From NCBI GenBank assembly GCA_966211815.1, contig CBIHOD010000099.1, positions 1-13,796 of the forward strand: DNA of 13,796 nt, given 5' to 3'. Positions 1-7,606 of this stretch are shown here, in pieces. Under the pieces are notes generated by a model that saw nothing but the letters and a program-made list of their open reading frames with translations, was not told the origin of the DNA and did no database searches. Origin of the DNA: JANPCX01 sp966211815. Lineage in GTDB: Bacteria > Pseudomonadota > Gammaproteobacteria > Burkholderiales > Burkholderiaceae_C. Each line of letters begins with the position of its first letter. The stretch's first letter is position 1. The position numbers and the translations under genes were made by a program.

Positions 1-1096
1 ACATCGAGGCGATCAGGCCCCAGAACAGCTGCGGGTTGCTGGTCATCACCTGCGGACCGGGCTGGATGCCCTTGATGGTCATCGCACCGACCATCAGCGC
101 CATCACCGCGTTGGGCGGGATGCCCAACGTCAGCATCGGGATGAACGAGGTCTGCGCACCGGCGTTGTTGGCCGATTCCGGACCCGCCACGCCGCGGATG
201 TTGCCCTTGCCGAACGGCACTTCGCCGGGACGGCCACGGCTCTTCTTCTCGAGCGTGTAGGCCGCGAACGAGGCCAGCAGCGCGCCACCGCCGGGCAACA
301 CGCCCAGGATGGAGCCCAGCGCCGTGCCGCGCAGCACGGCCGGGAAGGCGTCCTTCACGTCCTGCTTCGTCGGCAGCAGGCCCTTCACGTCCTTGGTGAA
401 CACCTCGCGGTGCTCGGCCGGGCGGCCCAGGTTGGCGACGATCTCGCCGAAGCCGAACACGCCCATCGCGATGACCACGAAGCCGATGCCGTCGGTGAGC
501 TCAGGGATGTCGAAGCTGTAGCGCGGCACGCCGGAGATGACGTCGGTGTTGATCTGGCCCATCAGCAGGCCGAGGATGATCATCGCGATCGCCTTGACCA
601 GCGAACCCGAGGCGAGCACCACGGCGCCCACCAGGCCCAGCACCATCAGCGAGAAGTACTCGGCCGGGCCGAACTTGAAGGCCAGCTCGGTCAGCGGCGG
701 CGCGAAGGCCGCGATGACGATGGTGCCCACGCAGCCCGCGAAGAACGAGCCCAGGCCCGCGGCCGCCAGCGCCGGACCGGCGCGGCCTTGCCGCGCCATC
801 GCGTAGCCGTCGATCGCGGTGACCACCGAGCTGGACTCGCCCGGCACGTTGATCAGGATGGCGGTGGTGGAGCCACCGTACTGCGCACCGTAGTAGATGC
901 CGGCCAGCATGATCAGCGCCGGCGTGGCGTCGAGCGCGTAGATCGACGGCAGCAGCATGGCGATGGTGGCCACCGGCCCCAGCCCCGGCAGCACGCCGAT
1001 GAGGGTGCCGAGAATGCAACCGCCCAGGGCGTACAGCAGGTTCTGGACCGTGAAGGCGACGCCGAAGCCGAGCGCCAGGTTAGTCAGGAGTTCCAT
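1..1096 (-). CDS. tctA: Tripartite tricarboxylate transporter permease TctA (C-terminus cut by window edge)
   Basis: This is the large membrane subunit of a TTT-family transporter, which with TctB and a periplasmic binding protein imports di/tricarboxylates or similar organic acids across the inner membrane. I read 365 residues from an ATG at 1094-1096. The family is usually about 500 aa, so roughly the last quarter lies outside the window. The duplicated TctA signatures are visible: GVLPGLGP (34-41) and YYGAQYGGSTTAI (68-80) followed by NVPGE in the first half, and GVLPGGGALLASF (265-277) plus PESANNAGAQTSFIP (306-320) in the second. Most of the rest is hydrophobic segments. It starts 13 nt after the tctB stop, with a purine-rich AGGCGAGA just upstream, so the two are co-transcribed. 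The substrate cannot be told from the sequence. Confidence 0.95.
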   Translation of the reverse strand, partial: MELLTNLALGFGVAFTVQNLLYALGGCILGTLIGVLPGLGPVATIAMLLPSIYALDATPALIMLAGIYYGAQYGGSTTAILINVPGESSSVVTAIDGYAMARQGRAGPALAAAGLGSFFAGCVGTIVIAAFAPPLTELAFKFGPAEYFSLMVLGLVGAVVLASGSLVKAIAMIILGLLMGQINTDVISGVPRYSFDIPELTDGIGFVVIAMGVFGFGEIVANLGRPAEHREVFTKDVKGLLPTKQDVKDAFPAVLRGTALGSILGVLPGGGALLASFAAYTLEKKSRGRPGEVPFGKGNIRGVAGPESANNAGAQTSFIPMLTLGIPPNAVMALMVGAMTIKGIQPGPQVMTSNPQLFWGLIASM

Positions 1097-1109
1097 GGTG
1101 GTCTCGCCT

Positions 1110-1577
1110 TCAGGTGGTCGACAGGAAGGAAGGCAGCACCGGGATCACCAGGCTCAGGCCCTTGATGAAGATGAGCCAGGAGCCGACGGTCAGGACGATG
1201 CAGTTGATCAGCACGTCCTTCCAGTGGAATTCATCGCCGGCCAGGCTGGTCATGATGATGAGGAGCGGAAGCGCAATGACCATGCCCAGGTGCGGCAGCG
1301 CGTAACCAAACACCGCCACGGCGAAGGTGATGATGATCAGCGGCTTCCAGGCCCAGGGGCCGATGGGTTCGCCGTCTTCGGTCTCGACGACCAGAGATTC
1401 GAACAGGATGAACCCGCCGAGGATGGCGAGCAGGATGCCCAGGCCGAACGGGAAATAACCCGGACCTGGACGGGCGGCAACGCCGAAGCTGTAGTTCGTG
1501 GCGCCCCAGGCAAAGACGATGCCAACGACGACGAACATCAACCCCGACCAGAAGTCCTTCTGGCTCTTGATCTTCAC
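1110..1577 (-). CDS. tctB: Tripartite tricarboxylate transporter small membrane subunit TctB
   Basis: This is the small integral-membrane partner of TctA in a TTT transporter. The chosen start is GTG at 1575-1577 (155 aa, VKIKSQKDFWSG), because GAGGAG lies 6 nt upstream and the protein then has the normal TctB length. A longer in-frame ATG reading up to 1670 would add 31 non-conserved residues and run through the presumed promoter. About four hydrophobic segments are visible (roughly 12-30, 43-62, 83-101 and 120-145), with the family GPGYFP motif at 38-43 between the first two. tctA follows after 13 nt. The usual tctC binding-protein gene is not next to it: the upstream neighbour is an unrelated secretion-type ATPase. 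Confidence 0.92.
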   Translation of the reverse strand: MKIKSQKDFWSGLMFVVVGIVFAWGATNYSFGVAARPGPGYFPFGLGILLAILGGFILFESLVVETEDGEPIGPWAWKPLIIITFAVAVFGYALPHLGMVIALPLLIIMTSLAGDEFHWKDVLINCIVLTVGSWLIFIKGLSLVIPVLPSFLSTT

Positions 1578-1611
1578 TTGTGTCTCCTCGGGAGAACCCC
1601 GGTGCAGCGGA

Positions 1612-1617
1612 ATTCTA
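1612..1617 (-). promoter_or_regulatory. Possible -10 box (TAGAAT) for tctBA
   Basis: TAGAAT on the minus strand lies about 35 nt upstream of the tctB GTG, which would give a short leader holding the GAGGAG ribosome site. There is no convincing -35 at 16-18 nt (CCAGTG at 17 nt). The same box occurs ahead of the glycosyltransferase operon and ahead of gyrA, which is the main reason to list it. Confidence 0.3.
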
Positions 1618-1715
1618 GGGAGCGCCCCCTGGCCCACTGGTGTGGTTTCCACGTAAGGCAAGGTAAGCACCGGCCCGCTGCCAGCGGCCCCGCGGTGACG
1701 ACCCGTGACCGTCGG

Positions 1716-3560
1716 TCAGCTGTCGTTCCAGCCCGGCGTGGAGCGCAGCACCTCGTCCACCGTGGTCATGCCCTCGGCCACCTTCATGGCCCCGGACAGG
1801 CGCAGCGGCCGCATGCCTTCCTTCACCGCGTGCTTGCGCAGGGCGGCGGTGTCCAGCGTGGGGTGGATGGCGCGCCGTGCTTCGTCGCCCACCAGAAGCA
1901 GCTCGTACAGGCCGACGCGGCCGCGGTAGCCGGTGTGGCGGCATTCCAGGCAACCCACCGGCTTGTAGGGCCGCACCCCGCCCGTCAGGCGCCAGGGCTT
2001 GGCCAGTTCGTCGATGCCGGTGCGGTCCAGGCTCTCGTCGCGCACCTTGCAGGCGGGGCACAAGGTGCGCGCCAGGCGCTGCGCCAGCACGCCGATCACC
2101 GTGGCGGTGATGAGGTAGGTGGGCACGCCCAGGTCGGCCAGGCGGGTGATGGCCGAGGCCGAGTCATTCGTGTGCAAGGTGCTGAAGACCAGGTGGCCGG
2201 TGAGAGCGGCCTGGATGGCCATCTCGGCGGTGGCCAGGTCGCGGATCTCGCCGACCATGATGATGTCCGGGTCCTGGCGCATCAGCGCCCGCAGCCCTTC
2301 CGCGAAGCCCATGTCCAGCGCCGGCTGCACCTGCGTCTGGTTGAAGGCGGGCTCGATCATCTCGATCGGGTCTTCCACGGTGCAGACGTTGACCTCGTCG
2401 GTCGCCAGCGCCTTCAGCGTGGAATAAAGCGTGGTGGTCTTGCCACTGCCGGTGGGGCCCGTCACCAGGATGATGCCGTGCGCGCGTGACGTCAGACCCT
2501 GCCAGCGCTCGCCATCGTGCGACGAGAAGCCCAGCGCCTCCACGCTCTTCACCACCGTCTCGGGGTCGAAGACCCGCATCACCATCTTCTCGCCGAAGGC
2601 GGTGGGCAGCGTGGACAGGCGCATCTCCACCTCGCCGCCGGGGCCCTCCGGCGTGTCCGGGCGCTTGGTCTTGATGCGGCCGTCCTGCGGCCGGCGGCGC
2701 TCCACCACGTCCATGCGGCCCAGCAGCTTGATGCGCGCGGTCATCGCGCTCATCACCGTCTGCGGCACCTGGTAGACCGTGTGCAGCACGCCGTCGATGC
2801 GGAAGCGGATGGCGCCCATCTCCCGCCGCGGTTCCAGGTGGATGTCGCTGGCGCGCTGGTCGAAGGCGTACTGCCACAGCCAGTCCACCACCTGCACGAC
2901 GCCCTGGTCGTTGGCGTCCAGCTGCTTGTTGGTCTTGCCCAGCTCCACCAGCTGCTCGAAGCTGGCGGTGGTCGAGGCCTCACCCGTCTTCTGCGCCTGC
3001 CGCACCGACTTGGCCAGCGTGTAGAACTCGGTCGTGTAACGCGCAATGTCCTCGGGGTTGGCGACGACCAGCTTGACCCGCTTGCGCGCGTGCGACTCGA
3101 TCTCCGCCACCCAGGCCGTGTCCCAGGGCTCGCTGGTGGCGATGGTGACCTCGGTGACGCCCACGTTGACCGGCAGCACCTTGCGCATCTCGGCGTACTG
3201 CGCACTCATCACGTCGGCCACGCGGCCGACATCCACCTTCAGCGGGTCGATGCGCAAGTACGGCTTCTGCGCCCGGCCGGCCAGCCACTCGGTCAGCGCC
3301 TCGGTGTCCAGCGGCCGCTGGCCGCGCTGCAGGCCGGCGCGCCCCAGCCGCACCAGCGGTGGCAGGCTGGAGTTGCCGGCGCCGAAGCGCTTCTGCACCC
3401 GCTCGGCATCCGCCGCGGACACCCAGCCGTCCTGGCCCAGCCAATCCAGCAGCTGGCTCCAGTCCAGGCGGCCGCGGGGCGTCGCGGCAGGCCGTGCCGG
3501 CGAAGCGGCGGGGGCGGCAGGCGCGGCGGCGGGACGGTGACGCGGAGCGTGTGCGGTCAT
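1716..3560 (-). CDS. GspE/PulE-family (type II secretion / type IV pilus) assembly ATPase
   Basis: A 614-aa hexameric traffic ATPase of the GspE/PilB/PulE group, which powers type II secretion or type IV pilus assembly on the cytoplasmic face. Residues 1-30 are an Ala/Pro-rich, low-complexity head. Residues 31-190 resemble the N-terminal MshEN/T2SSE_N-like region. The ATPase core follows, with Walker A GPTGSGKT (368-375), Asp box TVEDPIE (394-400), Walker B region DPDIIMVGEIRD (430-441) and His box TGHLVFSTLHTND (454-466). A tetracysteine zinc site is present (C501, C504, C537, C540), as in GspE and PilB and absent from PilT-type retraction ATPases, so it is an assembly-type motor. No other secretion or pilus gene is in the window, so the exact machine cannot be assigned. 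The ATG at 3558-3560 has no clear ribosome site. A TAACAT at 3591-3596 (minus strand) is a weak -10 candidate. Confidence 0.93.
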   Translation of the reverse strand: MTAHAPRHRPAAAPAAPAASPARPAATPRGRLDWSQLLDWLGQDGWVSAADAERVQKRFGAGNSSLPPLVRLGRAGLQRGQRPLDTEALTEWLAGRAQKPYLRIDPLKVDVGRVADVMSAQYAEMRKVLPVNVGVTEVTIATSEPWDTAWVAEIESHARKRVKLVVANPEDIARYTTEFYTLAKSVRQAQKTGEASTTASFEQLVELGKTNKQLDANDQGVVQVVDWLWQYAFDQRASDIHLEPRREMGAIRFRIDGVLHTVYQVPQTVMSAMTARIKLLGRMDVVERRRPQDGRIKTKRPDTPEGPGGEVEMRLSTLPTAFGEKMVMRVFDPETVVKSVEALGFSSHDGERWQGLTSRAHGIILVTGPTGSGKTTTLYSTLKALATDEVNVCTVEDPIEMIEPAFNQTQVQPALDMGFAEGLRALMRQDPDIIMVGEIRDLATAEMAIQAALTGHLVFSTLHTNDSASAITRLADLGVPTYLITATVIGVLAQRLARTLCPACKVRDESLDRTGIDELAKPWRLTGGVRPYKPVGCLECRHTGYRGRVGLYELLLVGDEARRAIHPTLDTAALRKHAVKEGMRPLRLSGAMKVAEGMTTVDEVLRSTPGWNDS

Positions 3561-3645
3561 GCGCGGCAGTGGAGGCGGGGCGGTCGGCCGATGTTAGCCA
3601 CACTCACCCGCCGCGCACCGTGCCGCCCGCCGCCTGCCGCAGCCT

Positions 3646-4449
3646 TCAAGCCCGTCCCGGGTCGTAGCCGCCGCGGCAGGCCTTCAACAGCACCTGCATC
3701 ACCTGCCAGTTGCCGCGCACGCTGCTGATCTTGGTCGGCACCTCGCCCGGCGGATAACGGCGGGCGGTCGGCAGCTCCAGGCAGCGGAAGCCGAGCTTGG
3801 GCGCCCGGTGGGACAGGTAGGCGAGCAGCTCGTAGCCGCCGAAGACGTCGCGGAACGGCGCCACGCGCGGGTCCAGCAGCAGGCGCCGGCTGTAGGCGCG
3901 GAAGCCCTGCGTGGTGTCGGTCCAGCGAAAGCCCGATGACCAGCTGAGCAGCGGCGCGTGGACGAAGCGGATGGCGAAGTCGCGCGAAGCGGGCGTGTTC
4001 TCGGCCACGCCACCCGCGATGTAGCGCGAGGCCTGCACGAAATCGACGCCGTCCCGCAGCGCCGCGATGAAGCGCGGAATGGCGTCGGGATCGTCCTTGT
4101 CGTTGCCGTCGATCGTGACGATGCCCTCGTAGCCCTGCTGCAGGGCGAAGGCATAGGCGCAGCGCAGCTGCGCGCTGAGGCGGCCGGGGCCGGTCTTGAC
4201 CAGCAGGCCGCACACGCCCGCCGCGCGCAAGGTGTCCAGCGCCAGCGACCCGTCGGTGCTGCCGCCATCGACCAGCACGATGTCGGCCAGGGCGGCGATG
4301 CGCAGGGCTGCCATGCGCTGCAGCAGGCGGCGAATGCGTTCGCCTTCGTTGATCACCGGCACGACGACGCAATGGGCCTGCCGCCGGCCCTGCCACAGCG
4401 GCACATCGAAGGCCGGCACCTGCCAGTCGGCCGGAAAAGTCACCGTCAT
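3646..4449 (-). CDS. Glycosyltransferase family 2, soluble, dolichol-phosphate-mannose-synthase-like
   Basis: A 267-aa GT2 (GT-A fold) enzyme expected to transfer a sugar from a nucleotide donor, possibly to a polyprenyl phosphate or a lipid-linked glycan. The visible core is the first strand CVVVPVINEGERI (27-39), DIVLVDGGSTDG (56-67) for nucleotide binding, TIDGNDKDDPDAIP (112-125) at the DXD/metal position, then QASRY (139-143) and TDTTQGFRAY (177-186), which match the acceptor-side motifs of DPM1-like enzymes. There is no C-terminal transmembrane pair, unlike the first glycosyltransferase of the operon. It is the last of six tightly packed genes: its ATG (4447-4449) follows the stop of the SMR-like gene after one base, with AAGGTGGG upstream as ribosome site. 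No terminator hairpin is evident in the 85 nt before the GspE-like gene. Donor and acceptor are unknown. Confidence 0.85.
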   Translation of the reverse strand: MTVTFPADWQVPAFDVPLWQGRRQAHCVVVPVINEGERIRRLLQRMAALRIAALADIVLVDGGSTDGSLALDTLRAAGVCGLLVKTGPGRLSAQLRCAYAFALQQGYEGIVTIDGNDKDDPDAIPRFIAALRDGVDFVQASRYIAGGVAENTPASRDFAIRFVHAPLLSWSSGFRWTDTTQGFRAYSRRLLLDPRVAPFRDVFGGYELLAYLSHRAPKLGFRCLELPTARRYPPGEVPTKISSVRGNWQVMQVLLKACRGGYDPGRA

Positions 4450-4450
4450 C

Positions 4451-4807
4451 TCAACCCACCTTCGCCGTCAGCAGCACGACACCGGCCACCACCAGCACGA
4501 TGCCGGCGCCCGTGGTCCAGTGGAACGACTCGCGGAAGACCAGCACCGACAGCGCAGCCACCGCGGCCACGGCGCCGGACGTGAGGATCGGGTGGGCGAC
4601 GTTCAGCGGCAGGCGTGCCAAGGCGGCCGCATACAGCAGGAAGGCCGCGCCATAGAGCGCCAGCCCGAGCCAGAACGGCCAATTGGCAAGTGCCGCGCCG
4701 GGATCCGCCAGGGACGGGAACCGGCGCGGCGGCAGCATCGCGAACTTGACCAGCACGCTGGCGCTGGCATTGGCGGCGATGCCGAGCAACAGGATCAGCC
4801 ACTTCAT
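4451..4807 (-). CDS. Four-helix SMR/EamA-type membrane protein, ArnE/ArnF-like
   Basis: A 118-aa hydrophobic protein with four predicted helices (about 2-22, 43-63, 70-90 and 98-114), the size and layout of small multidrug resistance proteins and of ArnE/ArnF, the proposed undecaprenyl-phosphate-aminoarabinose flippase. The end FRESFHWTTGAGIVLVVAG (91-109) is typical of the DMT superfamily. Aligned by eye on the LxKF motif, the essential Glu14 of EmrE corresponds to Asn13 here, so proton-coupled drug export is unlikely. That alignment, with glycosyltransferases on both sides, favours movement of a lipid-linked sugar (inference). Its ATG (4805-4807) shares one base with the stop of the sugar isomerase gene (TGATG), which suggests coupled translation. 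The longer upstream reading in this frame runs inside the isomerase gene and is not used. Confidence 0.82.
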   Translation of the reverse strand: MKWLILLLGIAANASASVLVKFAMLPPRRFPSLADPGAALANWPFWLGLALYGAAFLLYAAALARLPLNVAHPILTSGAVAAVAALSVLVFRESFHWTTGAGIVLVVAGVVLLTAKVG

Positions 4808-5658
4808 CACGCTGCCCCGGCGGCAGAGGCTTCGTCGCCGTAGTGCGCACGCGCCACGCGCAACGCACGCTCGATGGCCACCAGGTGCGGCTCCTCGCGC
4901 GTCGCCAGCATCTCGATGCTGAGCACCGCCTGGGGAAGCGCCCGCCGCAGCGCCGCAGCCGCAGCGGCATGGTCGGTGCTGCCATCGCCGAGTGGCACCA
5001 GGTCGGGCTCGCTGAGGTGGACGTGGCCCACCAGCGCCGCATGGCGATCCAGCACCTCGGCCGCGGGCTCGTTCTGGATGGTCAGCGCGCCCGTGTCCAG
5101 CTGCAGCCGCACGGCCGGGTGCGCCACGGCCGACACCACGTGGGCCGCCTCGGCATGCGTCAGCATGAAGTTGGCGCCGTAGCGTTCGGGATTCGGCTCC
5201 AGGCAGACCACCACGCCAGCCGCCTGCGCGACATCGCCCAGCCGGCGGAAGAAGGACACCGCGGCCGCTTCGGCCGCCGCATCGTCCAGGCCGCTGCGGT
5301 CGCGGTTCTTCGGCGAGCCGAAGGTCAGGCGCGGCGCCTGGCCGGGCCCGCCCAGGCCGGCCGCAATGCGGCACACCGCCTGCAGGTGCGCCAGCATCGC
5401 CTGCTGCACCGCGGGCGGGCCGAAAAGGTTCAGGCCGTTGGTGCCGAAGAGCAGCGCCTGCATGCCCGTGATGCCGATGCCCTCGTCCGCCCAGCGGCGG
5501 CGAACGGCGGCGATCTCGGCGTCCGTCGCCGCCGCCGGCTGCGGAAAGTACTTGCCCGGGGCGAGGTCGACCGCATCAACGCCATAACGCCGAAGGAGCG
5601 CGGCCACCGCGCCATCCTCCGCCGGATCCCACGCGATGTTCGAGACCGCGATCCTCAT
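4807..5658 (-). CDS. TIM-barrel sugar (phosphate) isomerase/epimerase, xylose-isomerase-like
   Basis: A 283-aa protein of the AP_endonuc_2/xylose-isomerase-like TIM-barrel superfamily, whose members use a metal ion to isomerise or epimerise free or phosphorylated sugars and some dehydrate related compounds. The expected ligand set can be read: E154 in VCLEPNP, D188 in QLDTGAL, H212/H214 in GHVHLSEPD and E249 in SIEM. The start MRIAVSNIAW at 5656-5658 begins directly with the first barrel strand and overlaps the stop of the upstream reductase gene by 4 nt (ATGA). A longer in-frame extension to 6090 lies wholly inside the reductase gene and is rejected. Its position among a reductase, an oxidoreductase and glycosyltransferases points to synthesis of a special sugar precursor. 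The substrate is unknown. Confidence 0.85.
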   Translation of the reverse strand: MRIAVSNIAWDPAEDGAVAALLRRYGVDAVDLAPGKYFPQPAAATDAEIAAVRRRWADEGIGITGMQALLFGTNGLNLFGPPAVQQAMLAHLQAVCRIAAGLGGPGQAPRLTFGSPKNRDRSGLDDAAAEAAAVSFFRRLGDVAQAAGVVVCLEPNPERYGANFMLTHAEAAHVVSAVAHPAVRLQLDTGALTIQNEPAAEVLDRHAALVGHVHLSEPDLVPLGDGSTDHAAAAAALRRALPQAVLSIEMLATREEPHLVAIERALRVARAHYGDEASAAGAA

Positions 5659-6446
5659 CGTGCGCCTCCCGCGGCCGGCAAGGTCCGCGGCTCGGACTGG
5701 GCGTAGGCGCGGATGGCCAGCATCGTTTCGCGTCGGCTGTAGGCATACACGCCCTGGCCGCCGAACAGCGCGGCATGCCGGCTGCGCAGGTCGTAGCGCA
5801 CCGGCGGGCTGGCCAGTTGGTGGTCGAAGGAACGGCCAAAGCCTTCGCGCGCGACATCCGCCACGCTGACCGGCTCGCCGGCCAGGTGCAGCAGCGACAG
5901 GCCGCCCTCCAGCGCCCGCTGCAGGTCGGCCCACAGGTTCACCATCGGGTAGAACTGGAACACGCCACGCGCATCGATCGCATGCAGGTTGTTGTCGTTC
6001 AGGAAATCGAAGATGGCGTTCTTGCGCAGCCCGGGGCCCACCAGGCCGGGCAGCCGCACGACCAGGCAGCGTTCGAAGCGCTGTGCGCAAAAGCGCTCCA
6101 GCAAGCGGCGGTGCAAGCCATAGGGATGCAGGTCCGCTTCGTCGACCGCACTGTCCTCGTCCACGCCCAGCGGCTCACGGAACACGTCCACCGTGCTCAC
6201 GAGCACGAAGCGCCGGCACTGCAGCGTGTCCAGGTGGGCAATCAGGGCGTCGATGTTCCGGCGGTCGGCCTCCGGCTCGCGGTTGGCGATCCACTTCTGC
6301 GCCGGCGCCGCGGCGCAGACCACCGTGTCGAAGCATTGGCCGTCGATCTCGGCGATGTTGGTCGAGCGGTACAGCGCATCGAAGCGGGTTTGCCGCAGCA
6401 GCGTGCTGCCGACGAAGCCGCTCGCGCCGATCAGGGCATTGGCCAT
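5655..6446 (-). CDS. NAD(P)-dependent epimerase/reductase of the extended SDR type (RmlD-like), with Arg in place of the catalytic Lys
   Basis: A 263-aa Rossmann protein starting MANALIGASGFVGS, with the dinucleotide motif GASGFVG at 7-13. STVDVF (84-89) matches the strand-5 Ser/Thr region of RmlD-like sugar reductases, and RLPGLVGPG (131-139) is the substrate-side loop. The usual YxxxK pair appears as Y109-G-L-H-R113, so the catalytic lysine is replaced by arginine. At 263 aa it is short for nucleotide-sugar epimerases (about 310-340 aa), closer to the RmlD subgroup. The ATG (6444-6446) overlaps the stop of the FAD oxidoreductase by one base (TGATG), and its own stop overlaps the isomerase start by 4 nt. 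It probably reduces or epimerises a keto-sugar in the same pathway. Whether the Arg variant is active is not known. Confidence 0.85.
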   Translation of the reverse strand: MANALIGASGFVGSTLLRQTRFDALYRSTNIAEIDGQCFDTVVCAAAPAQKWIANREPEADRRNIDALIAHLDTLQCRRFVLVSTVDVFREPLGVDEDSAVDEADLHPYGLHRRLLERFCAQRFERCLVVRLPGLVGPGLRKNAIFDFLNDNNLHAIDARGVFQFYPMVNLWADLQRALEGGLSLLHLAGEPVSVADVAREGFGRSFDHQLASPPVRYDLRSRHAALFGGQGVYAYSRRETMLAIRAYAQSEPRTLPAAGGAR

Positions 6447-7606
6447 CAGGAATCCTTCCAGTCCCAAAGGTCGAAGCGCTCGGCATCCAGCCGCTCCAGC
6501 GCATCGTAGATGTTGTCGATCTTGCCGCCGAGCACCGAGTAGCAGCCCGGCAAGGCCTCGTGCCGCTCGAACAGGATGGGGCGACCGTCGTCGCCTTCGT
6601 TCTTCACCAGCACCGTCTTGACCTCGAAGAGCGAATCGACCTGCCGCGCCTGTGCAATGGACGGCAGGTAGCGCGCCACGTCGCGCTGCATGCGGTCGAA
6701 GCGCGATGCACGCTCTGCGTCCGCCAGCCGCTGGTAGGGGTCCATGCCCGGTTCGTCGCTGAAATGCAGGTGCGGCGTGTACCGCACGTGCGACAGCGTG
6801 TGCAGTCCCCGCGACGGGAAAGGCATCAGCGAAAAGAACGGGCCGTCCATCACCGTGATGCCCAGATCGCGCAGCGCGGGCGGGCAATCGACCAGCGCCA
6901 TCTCGGTCAGCTCATGCTTCAGGCGCTGGTGGGTGGGGGCCCAGTCTCCACCGATCTGGTTCAGGCCGCTGTAGGTGCAGTTGACCACGAGGCGGCTTTC
7001 CAGCACACGCTCGGCCCCCGACCCGGTTGCGCCCCCGACGGGACGCAGGCGCACGCGCAAGCCGCCCTCGCCGCGGCGGTCCACCGCGCAGACGCGCGTC
7101 GAGAAGTGCAATTCAACCGCGTCCTCCCGCAGCGATTGCTCGGCCCAGCGGCGCAGCGCCGTGGCGTCGAAGGCGCACTCCTCCACTTCGAAGACCTGCT
7201 CCACGAGGCGCGGTTCGAAGAGACGCTGCTGCACCGCGGGCGCCGGTTTCAGGCGCGCCCCGATCTCGCGGCAGAAGCGCTCGAACTGCCGTGCCGTGAC
7301 CTTGGAATTGCGCCGCGCAATGGCATACAGGGCCTGGAAATCGCGCCGCACCGCCTGCGGCCAGTCGCGCACGAAGCGCGGCAGGTTGACGCGGCTGCGG
7401 TAGGCCGTCGTGAAACTGCGCGGGTAGTGGTAGCCGTTGTGCACGCGCGCCTGGTTGTGGAAGGAGGCGCGCGACAGCAGCACCGGCTCGCGCTCGACCA
7501 GCGCCACGCGCCGCAGGCCGCGCGTCCTCACCAGGTAGCTGGCAATGGCCGTGCCATAGAAGCCGCCGCCGATCACCACCGCATCGCAGCGGTCCGCTTC
7601 CTTCAT
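6446..7606 (-). CDS. FAD-dependent oxidoreductase, DAO (D-amino-acid oxidase-like) family
   Basis: A 386-aa flavoprotein. The N-terminal Rossmann motif is AVVIGGGFYGTAIA (9-22), with acidic E38 at the end of the second strand (VALVERE) to bind the FAD ribose. A C-terminal FAD-contact region reads YSVLGGKIDNIYDALE (356-371). Between them is a conspicuous pocket segment rich in His, Asn and aromatics, SFHNQARVHNGYHYPRS (48-64), which probably faces the flavin. Family members oxidise amine or hydroxyl carbons of small molecules. In this operon a sugar or aminosugar substrate is a reasonable guess, but nothing in the sequence proves it. The ATG (7604-7606) overlaps the stop of the upstream glycosyltransferase by 4 nt (ATGA). 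No signal peptide is seen, so it should be cytoplasmic. Confidence 0.86.
   Translation of the reverse strand: MKEADRCDAVVIGGGFYGTAIASYLVRTRGLRRVALVEREPVLLSRASFHNQARVHNGYHYPRSFTTAYRSRVNLPRFVRDWPQAVRRDFQALYAIARRNSKVTARQFERFCREIGARLKPAPAVQQRLFEPRLVEQVFEVEECAFDATALRRWAEQSLREDAVELHFSTRVCAVDRRGEGGLRVRLRPVGGATGSGAERVLESRLVVNCTYSGLNQIGGDWAPTHQRLKHELTEMALVDCPPALRDLGITVMDGPFFSLMPFPSRGLHTLSHVRYTPHLHFSDEPGMDPYQRLADAERASRFDRMQRDVARYLPSIAQARQVDSLFEVKTVLVKNEGDDGRPILFERHEALPGCYSVLGGKIDNIYDALERLDAERFDLWDWKDS

Noticed and set aside
1668..1690. GC-rich imperfect hairpin between the GspE-like gene and tctB
   Set aside because: The stem has a bulge and no T-run follows on the minus strand, so it is not called a terminator.
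957..2489. 510-codon plus-strand open frame across tctA/tctB/GspE-like region
   Set aside because: It runs across three real minus-strand genes, is rich in Gln, His, Arg and Ala, and shows no domain. Shadow frame.
2517..3728. 403-codon plus-strand open frame opposite the GspE-like gene
   Set aside because: Composition typical of antisense shadow translation, and the minus-strand frame holds every ATPase motif.
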